Source: an uncultured Bacteroidaceae bacterium
GTDB lineage: Bacteria > Bacteroidota > Bacteroidia > Bacteroidales > Bacteroidaceae
Reading direction: 5' to 3'
Assembly (NCBI GenBank): GCA_905234735.1
Contig: CAJOJA010000015.1
Span: 1 to 64,000 of the forward strand
Length of the DNA stretch: 64,000 bases
A program made the translations under genes and the position numbers. The notes beneath the pieces were generated by a model, which was given only the letters and a program-made list of their open reading frames with translations, was not told the origin of the DNA and did no database searches. Positions 50,585-59,395 of this stretch are shown piece after piece (position 1 is the first letter of the stretch; every line of letters starts with the position of its first letter).

Positions 50585-52912
50585 ATGAAAAGATTCTTAA
50601 TGCTGCTGGCCTTCACAGGGCTGGCAGCAATGTTGTGGGCCGTCCCCGCCAAACGGGGTGTGACGAAGACCGTGATGGGAGCCGACGGACAGGAAATGAC
50701 CGTCACACTGCGTGGTGACGAGACTTTTCACTATTACGTAAACTCCAATGGAACACCCGTTTGCGAACAAGCCGACGGTACATGGGCCGAGGATACGCGC
50801 GATGTGAAGACGCTGTGGAAACAAGCCTATCAAAAGCGTAATTACAGTCGTTCGCAATTGGCCGAGCGTGTTCATAAAGCCATGAAGGCCCCCAAGCGAG
50901 TGGGCGAATCGACAGGAGTGACGGGCACCAAGAAGGGCTTGCTCATCTTGGTCAACTTTCAGGATGTGGAGATGCTCAACGGCAACGAATCTCAAGCTAT
51001 CTTTGACCAAATGCTCAATGCCATTGGTAACCCCTACGGCAAGAACTACGGAAGTGTGCGCGAGTATTTCCGTGCCCAAAGCTACGGACAGCTCGACATT
51101 GAGTTCGATGTGGTCGGCCCCGTGACGGTGTCGCAGAACATGAGTTACTATGGCGCGAACGACAGTGAAGGCAACGATAAGGCTCCTGAAAAAATGGTCA
51201 ACGAAGCTTGTCAATTGGTAAACAGCGAGGTGGACTTTTCTGACTACGACTGGGATGGAGACGGAGAAGTAGAAAACATCTACGTCACATATGCAGGATA
51301 TGGCGAGGCTGATGGTGGTGCAAGCAATACGATCTGGCCCCACCAATACTATCTTAGTGCTGCTTCGCTTTCGCTCAAACTGGATGGCGTGAAAATTGAC
51401 ACTTATGCCTGTGGTGCTGAATTGAACGGGGAAGGTGCAATCTCCGGCATCGGTACCATGTGTCACGAATACAGTCACTGTCTCGGATTACCCGACTTTT
51501 ATGATGTTGACTACAGCGGCGGACATGGAATGTTTGACTGGGATATCATGGACGGAGGAAGCTATAACGGTGACGGCTATTGCCCTGCAGGCTACACGGC
51601 CTACGAACGGTGGTTCAGCGGCTGGTTAGAACCTGTGGAACTCAATAGCAGCCGCAATGTGAATGGAATGAAGCCCATTGAGGACGAACCCGAAGCCTAC
51701 ATCATCTACAACGACGGGAATCGTAACGAGTACTACATGCTGGCCAACCATCAGCAGAAAGGATGGGATAAGGCTGAATCCGGAAAGGGATTGCTCATCC
51801 TGCACGTTGATTATAGCAAAAGTGTTTGGGATAACAACGGGCCAAATGATGACCCTGACCACCAGCGTATGACCATCATTCCTGCTGACAACAAGTTTAA
51901 CTATAGGACGTATCAAGGAGATAAGTATTATTATGGCAATGACGGCGACACATGGCCAGGCAGTACTAACAATACGGCACTGACTGACACCAGTACGCCC
52001 AAGGCTTCGCTCTATAATAAGAATACGGATGGAACGAACCTGATGCACAAACCCATCGAGGACATCACCGAGACGGACGGTCTCATCTCCTTCAATATAA
52101 CGATAGGAGATAGTGAACAACAAGAAAGTGAGGCTAAGTTGATAACGTTAGACTTCACCAGCAACACATGGGGCTTACCCGAAGGTTCTACGAATAAGAC
52201 TACGGCAACAAAATCCTTTACCGATAATGTAGGTAACACCATTACCTTGACAGGCAGTTCGGGGAATGGTTATTATTTCAATACCTCTTCTGGTTACCTG
52301 TTATTGGGTAAACAGGATGCCACTCTTACTCTACCTGTCTTCGATTTTGCTGTTAGCAAGATTGTCGTAACAGGTAAGTCTGGTGCATCTTCTTCAACTG
52401 GAATGAATGTTTATGTTGGCAACAATGAGGTCAGCACGTCCACTACGGGTAGTGCCGATGTAAACACCTACGAGATATCAGAGGCTTATCAAGCAGCGGG
52501 CAATGTATATACGCTGAAAATAACTACGGCGCACAACGCTCAATTCACGAAGATTGAAATCTACGGGGTTGACGACGAGACACCTGAGCTGCCACAATGC
52601 GCCAAGCCCAGTATCAGCTACAAGAACGGCAAACTGCAGTTCGATTGCGAGACAGAGGGTGTAGAATTTGTGTATAATGTTAGTAGTAAAGTATCTTCTG
52701 GCAAAATCACTTCTGGAACCGTTGACCTTGAAACCACCTTCACCGTAAGTGTATATGCCACACGTGAAGGCTATAAAAATTCCGAAACGGAAACTGTCAC
52801 CATCGATTTGGCAAAGGTTGGTGACATCAACGGCGACGGTGAAATCGGCATAGCCGACGTCACAGCCCTGGTCAACATCATCTTAGGTAAATCTACCCCA
52901 ACAGGTCGCTGA
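50585..52912 (+). CDS. Secreted M6-family metalloprotease with C-terminal dockerin-like repeat
   Basis: A 775-residue exported zinc protease of the immune inhibitor A/M6 type. A signal peptide ends near MLWAVPAK. The zinc motif is HEYSH (294-298) in GTMCHEYSHCLGLPDFYD, with the downstream Met-turn-like WDIMDGGSYNGDGYCPAGYTAYERWFSGWLEPV. From about 515, beta-sandwich regions follow (LITLDFTSNTWGLPEG...; KPSISYKNGKLQFDCETEGVEFVYN). The end KVGDINGDGEIGIADVTALVNIILGK is a single dockerin-like calcium loop; homologues usually have two plus a tail, so the C terminus may be shortened. The stop overlaps the convergent folK by 20 bp. Confidence 0.9.
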   Translation: MKRFLMLLAFTGLAAMLWAVPAKRGVTKTVMGADGQEMTVTLRGDETFHYYVNSNGTPVCEQADGTWAEDTRDVKTLWKQAYQKRNYSRSQLAERVHKAMKAPKRVGESTGVTGTKKGLLILVNFQDVEMLNGNESQAIFDQMLNAIGNPYGKNYGSVREYFRAQSYGQLDIEFDVVGPVTVSQNMSYYGANDSEGNDKAPEKMVNEACQLVNSEVDFSDYDWDGDGEVENIYVTYAGYGEADGGASNTIWPHQYYLSAASLSLKLDGVKIDTYACGAELNGEGAISGIGTMCHEYSHCLGLPDFYDVDYSGGHGMFDWDIMDGGSYNGDGYCPAGYTAYERWFSGWLEPVELNSSRNVNGMKPIEDEPEAYIIYNDGNRNEYYMLANHQQKGWDKAESGKGLLILHVDYSKSVWDNNGPNDDPDHQRMTIIPADNKFNYRTYQGDKYYYGNDGDTWPGSTNNTALTDTSTPKASLYNKNTDGTNLMHKPIEDITETDGLISFNITIGDSEQQESEAKLITLDFTSNTWGLPEGSTNKTTATKSFTDNVGNTITLTGSSGNGYYFNTSSGYLLLGKQDATLTLPVFDFAVSKIVVTGKSGASSSTGMNVYVGNNEVSTSTTGSADVNTYEISEAYQAAGNVYTLKITTAHNAQFTKIEIYGVDDETPELPQCAKPSISYKNGKLQFDCETEGVEFVYNVSSKVSSGKITSGTVDLETTFTVSVYATREGYKNSETETVTIDLAKVGDINGDGEIGIADVTALVNIILGKSTPTGR

Positions 52913-53306
52913 GCGGCCTTTTGACAAATTCGCGCTCCTCTATCAACGGATGGGGGAGCGTGAGTTTTTCTGTCCGTATGCAGAGGTCGTCGTAGTGCAG
53001 AAGATCGATGTCGATGGTGCGGTCGTGATACTGTCTATCCACGCTTTTCTGGGTGCGGCCCAGCTGGCGCTCGATGTGCTGCGTCGTGGCCAGACATTCG
53101 TGGGGTGTGAGACGGGTTGTCACCAGGGCAGCCGCGTTGAGAAAAGGATGTTCGGACTGGAAACCCCAAGGTGCTGTCTCGTAGAACCGGGAGACACGCT
53201 CCACATGCCCTACACATAAATCGACAAGCCGCAAGGCCTCCATGATGAGAGCCTTGCGGTTGCCCAGATTACTGCCCAATCCGATGTATAGCCTATGCTT
53301 AGTCAT
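52893..53306 (-). CDS. folK: 2-amino-4-hydroxy-6-hydroxymethyldihydropteridine pyrophosphokinase
   Basis: A 137-residue folate-biosynthesis enzyme that transfers pyrophosphate from ATP to the pterin alcohol. It shows the family start [11 protein letters not shown], the substrate region [21 protein letters not shown], and the signature [13 protein letters not shown] with catalytic Asp pair, then [18 protein letters not shown]. It overlaps queA by 8 bp and is last of the miaB-to-folK gene run. Confidence 0.94.
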   Translation of the reverse strand: MTKHRLYIGLGSNLGNRKALIMEALRLVDLCVGHVERVSRFYETAPWGFQSEHPFLNAAALVTTRLTPHECLATTQHIERQLGRTQKSVDRQYHDRTIDIDLLHYDDLCIRTEKLTLPHPLIEEREFVKRPLSDLLG

Positions 53307-54363
53307 TCAGGATGAGCATGGCGTCGCCATAGACACCGAAGCGATAGCGTTTGTCGGAGAGCGCCTCTTTATAGGCTCGCATCACGCGGTCGTAGCCTCC
53401 GTAGGCGCAGGTGAGCATGAGCATTGTGCTTTGCGGCAGGTAGAAGTTGGCCACCATGGCATCGGCAAGTTGGAAGTCATAGGGCGGGAAGATGAAGCGG
53501 TTGGTCCATCCGTCGAACGGTTTCAGTCGTCCGTCGGCCGATACAGCTGTTTCCAGTACGCGCTGTACGGTGGTGCCCACGGCGCAGATGCGGTGTCCGT
53601 TGGCTTTGGCATTGTTCACGATGTCGCAAGCCAGCTGTTCGACATGCATCTCCTCGCTGTCCATCTTGTGCTTGGTCAGGTCCTCGACGTCGATTTCGCG
53701 GAAGTTGCCCAGTCCGCAGTGCATGGTGACGTAGGCAAAATCCACCCCCTTTATCTCCAGTCGTTTGAGCAACTGGCGCGAGAAGTGCAGGCCCGACCCG
53801 GGTGCCGTGACGGCTCCCTCCTTCTGGGCATAGATGCACTGGAAGTTTTCCATGTCCTCGGGTTCGGCGGCGCGGTGTATTATTTCCTTGGGCAGTGGTG
53901 CTTCGCCCAGTGAGAAGAGTGCCTGCTTGAACTCCTCGTGGTCGCCGTCGTAGAGGAAGCGCAGTGTGCGCCCTCGGCTGGTGGTGTTGTCGATGACTTC
54001 GGCCACCATGGAGTCGTCCTCGCCAAAGTAGAGTTTGTTGCCGATACGAATCTTGCGTGCGGGGTCTACGAGTACATCCCAAAGGCGCAGTTTCTCGTTC
54101 AGTTCCCGCAGAAGGAATACTTCAATTCTGGCTCCCGTTTTCTCCTTGTTGCCGTAGAGGCGAGCGGGGAAGACCTTGGTGTCGTTGAACACGAAGACAT
54201 CCTTCTCGTCGAAGAACTCCAGAATGTCGCTGAACTGTTCGCGGTGCTCGATGATGCCCGTCTTGGCGTGGATGACCATCAGTCGGCAGTCGTCGCGATA
54301 AGGGGTTGGATACTGCGCAATGCGTTCTTCAGGTAGTTTGTAGTTGAATTGTGACAGCTTCAT
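53299..54363 (-). CDS. queA: tRNA ribosyltransferase-isomerase QueA
   Basis: A 354-residue enzyme that moves the ribosyl part of S-adenosylmethionine onto 7-aminomethyl-7-deazaguanine in tRNA to make epoxyqueuosine. Typical blocks are [68 protein letters not shown] and [21 protein letters not shown]. Length is normal for the family. An A/T-rich repeat at 54361-54413 sits between truB and this gene, and the first codons touch it. Confidence 0.95.
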   Translation of the reverse strand: MKLSQFNYKLPEERIAQYPTPYRDDCRLMVIHAKTGIIEHREQFSDILEFFDEKDVFVFNDTKVFPARLYGNKEKTGARIEVFLLRELNEKLRLWDVLVDPARKIRIGNKLYFGEDDSMVAEVIDNTTSRGRTLRFLYDGDHEEFKQALFSLGEAPLPKEIIHRAAEPEDMENFQCIYAQKEGAVTAPGSGLHFSRQLLKRLEIKGVDFAYVTMHCGLGNFREIDVEDLTKHKMDSEEMHVEQLACDIVNNAKANGHRICAVGTTVQRVLETAVSADGRLKPFDGWTNRFIFPPYDFQLADAMVANFYLPQSTMLMLTCAYGGYDRVMRAYKEALSDKRYRFGVYGDAMLILND

Positions 54364-54413
54364 ATATTTCTCAATTTCTCATTCTCTCAATTTCTCATTC
54401 TCTCAATCTCTCC
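54361..54413. repeat. A/T-rich tandem repeat between truB and queA
   Basis: TCTCAATTTCTCAT and TCTCAATTTCTCATTC recur in tandem, about 18 bp per unit; the array occupies the whole intergenic gap. Confidence 0.65.
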
Positions 54414-55093
54414 TCCATCCAGGCCTCAAAGTCCTCGATTTTCATGCACTCTTCCACTCGAACGTCGCCGATGCGGGTGCGGCGCAGCTCGATGAGGTGT
54501 GCTCCGCTCTGCAGGGCCTGTCCGATGTCGCGGGCCAGGGCACGTATGTAGGTTCCCTTCGAACATACGATGCGCAGGGTGAGTTGCATCCGGCTGGCAT
54601 CGAAGTTCACGAGTTCCAGTTCGTCGATGACCAGGACCTTCGGTTTCAGTGGCACGTCCTCGCCTTTGCGTGCGAGTTTGTAGGCTCGGTGGCCGTCGAC
54701 CTTGCAGGCCGAGAAGGCAGGAGGTATCTGCTCTATGCGTCCCATGAACTGCGGCAGAGCCTGTTGTATGAGTTCCAGTGTGATGTGTTCCGTGGGGAAT
54801 GTCTGGTCGATGGGGCGCTCCAGGTCGAAGCAGGGTGTTGTGGCCCCCAGTTGCAGTGTAGCCACATACTCCTTCGTGCCCGCCTGCAGTTCGTCGATGC
54901 GTTTTGTAGCCCGTCCTGTGCAGACGATGAGTACGCCCGTAGCCAGAGGGTCGAGCGTGCCGGCGTGTCCCACCTTCAGTTTCTTCACACCCAGGCGATG
55001 ACACAGCATCCAGCGCACCTTGGCCACCAGGTTGAAAGATGTCCAGCGGAGCGGTTTGTCGAAGTACAGTATCTCGCCCGATTCGAAGTCCAT
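54395..55093 (-). CDS. truB: tRNA pseudouridine-55 synthase TruB
   Basis: A 232-residue enzyme that makes pseudouridine at position 55 in the T loop of tRNAs. Catalytic D48 lies in VGHAGTLDPLATGVL. Other marks are YFDKPLRWTSFNLVAKVR near the start, EYVATLQLGATT, IPPAFSACKVDGHRAYKLAR and SKGTYIRALARDIGQAL. It lacks a C-terminal PUA extension, as usual in short bacterial forms. Its terminal residues are encoded by the A/T-rich repeat at 54361-54413. Confidence 0.95.
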   Translation of the reverse strand: MDFESGEILYFDKPLRWTSFNLVAKVRWMLCHRLGVKKLKVGHAGTLDPLATGVLIVCTGRATKRIDELQAGTKEYVATLQLGATTPCFDLERPIDQTFPTEHITLELIQQALPQFMGRIEQIPPAFSACKVDGHRAYKLARKGEDVPLKPKVLVIDELELVNFDASRMQLTLRIVCSKGTYIRALARDIGQALQSGAHLIELRRTRIGDVRVEECMKIEDFEAWMEERLRE

Positions 55094-55102
55094 GGCTATA
55101 TA

Positions 55103-55138
55103 GGTCTTATGGGTCTTATAGGTCTTATAGGTCTTATA
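55103..55138. repeat. 9-bp tandem repeat between uppP and truB
   Basis: Four copies of GGTCTTATA (the first with G at the end) run without a gap. On the minus strand the array supplies the last codons and TAA stop of uppP at 55134-55136. Confidence 0.8.
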
Positions 55139-55934
55139 GGAGTATTAGCAGCAGTCCGACGATGGCGCAATAGATGCCGAAGTATATGAGTTTGCCTCGG
55201 CGCACGATGTTTATCATCCATTTGCAGGCCAGGCAACCGCTGACGAAGGCTGTCAGGAACCCTATCAGCAGGGGCCATGTGCCTATGCTTGCTGTTGCGG
55301 TATCGGTGCCCTCCTTCATGGCTTTCAGTACGTCCAGCAGGACCTCGCCCAGGATGGGGGGGATGACCATGAGGAAGGAGAACTGCGCCAGCTGTTCCTT
55401 CTTATTGCCCAGGAGCAGTCCCGTGGCGATGGTGGAGCCCGACCGGCTCAGTCCCGGCAATACGGCCACGGCCTGTGCCAGACCGATGACGAAGGCGTCC
55501 CAGAGCGAGATTTCCTCCTTCTGTCGCGGACGAGCATAGTAGCTGAAGATGAGCAGCAAGGCCGTTGCTATCAGGCAGCAGCCCACGATGAACAGTCCGG
55601 AGCCAAAGATTTTCTCTACGTAGTCCTTGAAGAATACGCCCACGATGCCCACGGGAATCATGCTGACCAGTATGGCCAGCGTGTAGCGCTGTTCGCTGTT
55701 TAATTGTCCGTCCCAGCGGAAGATGCCCTTCAGCAGCCATACGATTTCCTTCCACAGGATGACCAGTGTGGAGAGTACAGTGGCCACGTGGACGGCAACC
55801 GTGAACGTAAGGTTCTGTTCGCCGTCCAGACCGAAGTAGTTCGACAGTATGGTCAGATGACCGCTACTGCTTACGGGCAGGTACTCTGTCAGTCCCTGCA
55901 CCAGTCCCAGGATAAATGCTTGCAGTTCGTTCAT
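55134..55934 (-). CDS. uppP: Undecaprenyl-diphosphatase UppP
   Basis: A 266-residue multipass membrane phosphatase that recycles the lipid carrier for peptidoglycan and surface polysaccharides; overproduction of the family gives bacitracin resistance. The first signature is [21 protein letters not shown] with the catalytic Glu and Ser/His, and the second is [19 protein letters not shown] with the essential Arg. I use ATG 55934 (MNELQAF) rather than a TTG three codons upstream. It starts 5 bp after the DUF3098 gene stop. Confidence 0.94.
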   Translation of the reverse strand: MNELQAFILGLVQGLTEYLPVSSSGHLTILSNYFGLDGEQNLTFTVAVHVATVLSTLVILWKEIVWLLKGIFRWDGQLNSEQRYTLAILVSMIPVGIVGVFFKDYVEKIFGSGLFIVGCCLIATALLLIFSYYARPRQKEEISLWDAFVIGLAQAVAVLPGLSRSGSTIATGLLLGNKKEQLAQFSFLMVIPPILGEVLLDVLKAMKEGTDTATASIGTWPLLIGFLTAFVSGCLACKWMINIVRRGKLIYFGIYCAIVGLLLILL

Positions 55935-55939
55935 AACCT

Positions 55940-56170
55940 TCAATTTTCAACTTTAGGCTTGTGCATAATGCCATACATCATGAAGATGAAGCCCGCGAAG
56001 CATACGGCGGGAGCCAGTTTGATGCGACGTGCGCTGAAGATGTCGGGGGCGAAAGCCGTTTCGTTGCTGCCCGAACCAGACATCAGTATAAATCCCAGAA
56101 TAATCACTGCCATGCCTATGGCCAGCAGGATGTAATTCATACGCCCGAAGGCAAAGTTTTTCTTGTCCAT
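55940..56170 (-). CDS. DUF3098 family small membrane protein
   Basis: A 76-residue protein with two hydrophobic helices ([19 protein letters not shown] and [17 protein letters not shown]) separated by [19 protein letters not shown], the DUF3098 pattern. It is routinely found between ftsX and uppP in Bacteroidetes, so a role in envelope growth is inferred, not shown. The last codons (KVEN) come from the TTTTCAAC-type A/T-rich repeat. Confidence 0.9.
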   Translation of the reverse strand: MDKKNFAFGRMNYILLAIGMAVIILGFILMSGSGSNETAFAPDIFSARRIKLAPAVCFAGFIFMMYGIMHKPKVEN

Positions 56171-56219
56171 ATCTTTTAACTTTCAATTTTCAACTTTCAA
56201 TTTTCAACTTTCAACTTCC
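56166..56219. repeat. A/T-rich tandem repeat between ftsX and the DUF3098 gene
   Basis: TTTCAATTTTCAACTTTCAA repeats with a period of 16 bp. It is the clearest intergenic example of the A/T-rich family and fills the whole gap. Confidence 0.75.
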
Positions 56220-56220
56220 C

Positions 56221-57090
56221 TCACTCATACATTTCCCCTTCGCGCATGCCCAGATAGTGGCTGACGCTGATGAATGTGCAGAGCAGTGTCAGTAGCAATC
56301 CGCACACCAGCACAGCGAGTGCCGTGATGCCCACGTTCTGCATGGTCACGTACTCCGACATGGAGGGGTCGTATTCCCACAGGGCATGCAGTCCGCCCAG
56401 CAGCACGCCATCGGCCAGAATGCCAGCTGCCAACCCTATCCAGAAAGCCCGCAACATGAACGGCCGGCGGATGAATCCCCACGAGGCTCCCACGAGTCGC
56501 ATGGTGTGGATGATGAAGCGGCGCGAGTAGACGCTCAGCCTGACGGTGTTGTTGATGAGCACCAGCGTCACCAGCAACAGCAGTCCAGCCATGCACAGAA
56601 GCACGAAGGTGACCCGTCGCAGGTTGCGATTCAGGCTCTCCACGATTTCCTTCTGGTAGATGACGTCGGTGACCAGTTTGTTCGACTTCAGTCGCTTGCT
56701 TATCCACAGCAGGCTGTCGGTACAGGCATAGTCGGCTTGGAGGTGCAGTTCCAGCAAGGGCGTGAAGGGGTTCTGTCCCAGAAATTCCGTGGGGTCTTGT
56801 CCCATGGCTTCGGTTTGTTCCTTCAGGGCTTGTTCGCGGCTGATGTAGTTGATGTCCTTCACCCAGGGACGTGTCTGCAGCCGTTTCTTCAGTTCTACGG
56901 TCTGTTGGTCGCTGGCATCGTCGCTCATCACGACGGTCACGGCCAGACTCTGGCGTACGCTCTCGCCCAGACGGTGAGCCGTCAGCGCACAGATGATGAC
57001 CAGTCCCATGAGAATGAGCACAAACGTGGTGCTGATGGTGCTGGTCAGTGCCTGCCAGCGCAGGCTTATCTTTCTTCTTTTTCGAGGCAT
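56221..57090 (-). CDS. ftsX: Cell division protein FtsX
   Basis: A 289-residue permease-like protein that with FtsE controls peptidoglycan hydrolases at the septum. It has the N-terminal helix (TSTISTTFVLILMGLVIICAL), an FtsX extracellular domain (about 45-160: VTVVMSDDASDQQTVELKKRLQTRPWVKDINYISREQAL) and the three-helix block with the coupling helix RLSVYSRRFIIHTMRLVGASWGFIRRPF. I start at ATG 57090 (MPRKRRK); seven codons upstream belong to an A/T-rich repeat. No ftsE is present in the window, which is common in this phylum. Confidence 0.92.
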   Translation of the reverse strand: MPRKRRKISLRWQALTSTISTTFVLILMGLVIICALTAHRLGESVRQSLAVTVVMSDDASDQQTVELKKRLQTRPWVKDINYISREQALKEQTEAMGQDPTEFLGQNPFTPLLELHLQADYACTDSLLWISKRLKSNKLVTDVIYQKEIVESLNRNLRRVTFVLLCMAGLLLLVTLVLINNTVRLSVYSRRFIIHTMRLVGASWGFIRRPFMLRAFWIGLAAGILADGVLLGGLHALWEYDPSMSEYVTMQNVGITALAVLVCGLLLTLLCTFISVSHYLGMREGEMYE

Positions 57091-57092
57091 TT

Positions 57093-57136
57093 TATGATTC
57101 TCAACTTTCAATTCTCAACTTTCAACTTTCAATTTC
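57093..57136. repeat. A/T-rich tandem repeat between miaB and ftsX
   Basis: CTCAACTTTCAATTCTCAAC and TTTCAACTTTCAATTTC; on the minus strand it provides the last codons and stop of miaB. Confidence 0.7.
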
Positions 57137-58432
57137 TCCTCCCTTCAGCGTGGCGCTGCTGGCTTCGGTGATGCGTACGCGGACGGTGTCGCCGATGTGG
57201 TGCCCCTGGCGGTCGATGATGACCACCTTGTTCTGCTCCGTGCGACCAAAGAGCTGGTCGCGCGAACGCTTGCTCACACCCTCCAGCAGCACGTCGTATT
57301 CCCGTCCGATGCAACGCTGATTGCTTTGGGCCGAGAGTTCGTTCTGCAGGGCAATGAGTTCGTTCAGTCGGCGTATCTTCACCTCCTCGGGGATGTCGTC
57401 GGGCAGATGCTTGCTGGCATACGTTCCTGGGCGCTCCGAGTACTTGAACATGAAGGCCGAGTCGTACTGACACTCGCGCATCAGCGAAAGCGACAGCTGG
57501 TGGTCCTCCTCCGTCTCACCGCAGTATCCGGCGAAGATGTCGGTCGATAGACCACAGTCGGGTACGATGCGGCGAATGGCGCTGACGCGGTCTAGATACC
57601 ACTCGCGCGTGTATCGCCGGTTCATGCGTTTCAGCACCTCGTTCGATCCGCTCTGCACGGGCAGGTGGATGTGTCGGCACACGTTAGGCTCCTCGGCTAT
57701 CACGCGCAGCGTCTCGTCCGACATGTCCTTCGGATGACTGGTGGTGAAGCGCACGCGCATCTCAGGCACCTCGCGGGCCACCATGCGCAGCAGTTCAGGA
57801 AAGCCCACCCCGGGGTGGGCATACGAGTTCACATTCTGCCCCAGCAGGGTCACCTCCTTGAATCCGCGGTCGCGCAGGTCGCGCACCTCGCGCAGGATGC
57901 TCTCCACGTCCCTGCTGCGTTCGCGGCCTCGGGTGTAGGGCACGATGCAGTAGTGGCAGAAGTTGTTGCAGCCGCGCATGATGCTGACGAACCCGCTGAT
58001 GTGCGGTCCGCAGATGCGTTGCGGCACGATGTCGCGGTACGTTTCGCTGGTGGACAACTCCACGTTGATGGCCTTCTGCCCCAGTTCGGCTTGGGCGATG
58101 AGGTCGGGCAGACTGAGGTAGGCATCGGGGCCTGCCACCAGGTCCACACCGTGCTCTTCCAGCAGTTCCTCGCGGACGCGTTCGGCCATGCAGCCCAGCA
58201 CGCCCAGTATCAGGCGACGTCCCTTCTTGCGCAGCGAACGGTAGTATTCCAGCCGGGACAGTATCTTCTGTTCGGCATTGTCGCGCACGGAGCAGGTGTT
58301 CAGGAAGACGGCATCGGCCTCGTCGACCGACTGGCACAACTCGTATCCAGCCATGCCCATGACGGAGGCAACTACCTCGCTGTCAGCCACGTTCATCTGG
58401 CATCCGTATGTCTCTATGAGGAGTTTTTTCAT
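57122..58432 (-). CDS. miaB: tRNA-2-methylthio-N6-dimethylallyladenosine synthase MiaB
   Basis: A 436-residue radical-SAM methylthiotransferase acting at A37 of tRNAs that read codons starting with U. The auxiliary cluster cysteines are C11, C47 and C81 (N-terminal UPF0004 domain). The radical-SAM cluster is C155/C159/C162 in MRGCNNFCHYCIVPYTRGRERSR. A TRAM domain closes the protein (CIGREYDVLLEGVSKRSRDQLFGRTEQNKVVII). It is first in a seven-gene same-strand run that continues to folK. Confidence 0.95.
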   Translation of the reverse strand: MKKLLIETYGCQMNVADSEVVASVMGMAGYELCQSVDEADAVFLNTCSVRDNAEQKILSRLEYYRSLRKKGRRLILGVLGCMAERVREELLEEHGVDLVAGPDAYLSLPDLIAQAELGQKAINVELSTSETYRDIVPQRICGPHISGFVSIMRGCNNFCHYCIVPYTRGRERSRDVESILREVRDLRDRGFKEVTLLGQNVNSYAHPGVGFPELLRMVAREVPEMRVRFTTSHPKDMSDETLRVIAEEPNVCRHIHLPVQSGSNEVLKRMNRRYTREWYLDRVSAIRRIVPDCGLSTDIFAGYCGETEEDHQLSLSLMRECQYDSAFMFKYSERPGTYASKHLPDDIPEEVKIRRLNELIALQNELSAQSNQRCIGREYDVLLEGVSKRSRDQLFGRTEQNKVVIIDRQGHHIGDTVRVRITEASSATLKGGEIES

Positions 58433-58975
58433 TGTCTTTTACGGATAAAAGGGGCATATCCCCCAATATCGAGCGCGAAGTTACAAAGAAAGATGCAAAA
58501 TTGCAAAAATATTTCCATGTTTCGTAGGGGAGAGACGAAATAAATAAAGGAACGCGCGTACGCTCGTACGTGCGCAGGCGTTGATGGACCGAGGCTTCGA
58601 CGATACTATGGTCGGGGCTCCAACGACGCGTCGACGAAGGCTCGACGATACGTCGACGAAGCTCCGGCGACGTAGGGAGTGTTGGGGGCTGATGACATTA
58701 TCGTGATGCTGGCCGTCATCGTGACTGTGCTCATCGTGATGGGCTGCTCAATGCCTCTTCGCGCATCCAGGCGGACACGCCAGTTCCTGCGCCGTAGAGC
58801 AGGAAATAAAATATCGACAATGGAGTTACTTGTTCGGGCATATTAAGAAAAGTTTTGTTATTATTTTTGTCATGTCATCGGCAGTTCGACTCTCATTTAA
58901 TGCAAAAATAGTCTCATTTAATGCAAAATCTTGCTCGCGGCGACTCTTGAACTTGCAATCCTCGTTTTTTTAGAG
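58433..58975. other. Long gap with GC-rich repeat and possible mini-ORF
   Basis: No gene is certain in this stretch. It holds a GC-rich repeat (58593-58672), self-complementary GCGTACGCTCGTACGTGCGC at 58555-58574, and further on CATCGTGA motifs. On the minus strand 58731-58841 is a 36-codon ORF (MPEQVTPLSIFYFLLYGAGT...) with no -7 box, perhaps a gene remnant. Near 58900 the 15-bp TCTCATTTAATGCAA occurs twice in tandem with spacer. Confidence 0.5.
58593..58672. repeat. GC-rich intergenic repeat with 22-bp period
   Basis: CGTCGACGAA occurs at 58629 and 58651, flanked by GCTCGACGATA and GCTCCGGCGACG; GCTTCGACGATACT at 58593 is a degenerate unit. It is similar in style, but not identical, to the elements at 311 and 28660. 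Confidence 0.5.
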
Positions 58976-58983
58976 TATCTTTG
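58976..58983 (+). promoter_or_regulatory. -7 box TATCTTTG of the small-ORF/fimbrillin operon
   Basis: TATCTTTG after TTTTTTTAGAG, 35 bp upstream of the first ATG at 59019. Confidence 0.6.
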
Positions 58984-59018
58984 TCGCGCAGAATAATATA
59001 CGATTACTAACGATAGTT

Positions 59019-59120
59019 ATGAAAAAGAGAATACTACTTATTTTTGCCCTGCTGTGCACGGTTGCACAGGGGGCGTGGGCAGAGACGAGCCGGGAATGTC
59101 GCACCACTACTACGAGATAA
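59019..59120 (+). pseudogene. 33-codon orphan signal peptide, probably a gene remnant
   Basis: MKKRILLIFALLCTVAQGAWA is a good signal peptide with a cleavage site after AWA, but only a dozen residues (ETSRECRTTTTR) follow before TAA. The promoter and ATG are typical of exported Prevotella proteins. I infer a larger gene whose body was deleted, leaving the start fused out of frame to the small ORF at 59096, which it overlaps. A real secreted mini-peptide is the alternative. Confidence 0.5.
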
Positions 59121-59212
59121 TGCGTGCCGATACATCCAGCGTCGCCACCGTGGAATACTATAAGCGGCTGGCCATGCAGTATCACGAATGTTTCGAACAT
59201 ATTAACGACTGA
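59096..59212 (+). CDS. 38-residue hypothetical protein
   Basis: The translation starts MSHHYYEIMRADTSSVATVE and ends in a His/Glu/Cys-rich helix (LAMQYHECFEHIND). It overlaps the orphan signal peptide out of frame and shares one base with the next ORF (TGATG), which supports real coupled translation. No family is recognised. Amphipathic helix and charged make-up argue for a small cytosolic protein rather than noise, but evidence is thin. Confidence 0.45.
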   Translation: MSHHYYEIMRADTSSVATVEYYKRLAMQYHECFEHIND

Positions 59213-59388
59213 TGAGTACCGTTTACGAGGTGAGGTGTTATGAGACTGGCGACGGCAGCGACTACCTTATCAAGTCTTTCCATAACCGTCAGGAAGCAGA
59301 TGAGTATATCCGGCGCCGCAACGAGGAACATCCGCAAGACGAGTTGTACGAACATTGGTACATTAAGCAGTCAGAAGCAATAAGGTAA
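59212..59388 (+). CDS. 58-residue hypothetical protein
   Basis: The translation begins MSTVYEVRCYETGDGSDYLI and continues through SFHNRQEADEYIRRRNEEHP to YEHWYIKQSEAIR. Charged residues alternate in a beta-beta-alpha-like pattern, as in small conserved proteins that carry sequence-modified termini. Its start overlaps the previous stop by one base and the next gene begins 7 bp after its stop, so it sits in an operon with a fimbrillin-like lipoprotein. No family is recognised and function is unknown. Confidence 0.6.
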   Translation: MSTVYEVRCYETGDGSDYLIKSFHNRQEADEYIRRRNEEHPQDELYEHWYIKQSEAIR

Positions 59389-59395
59389 AATTACG

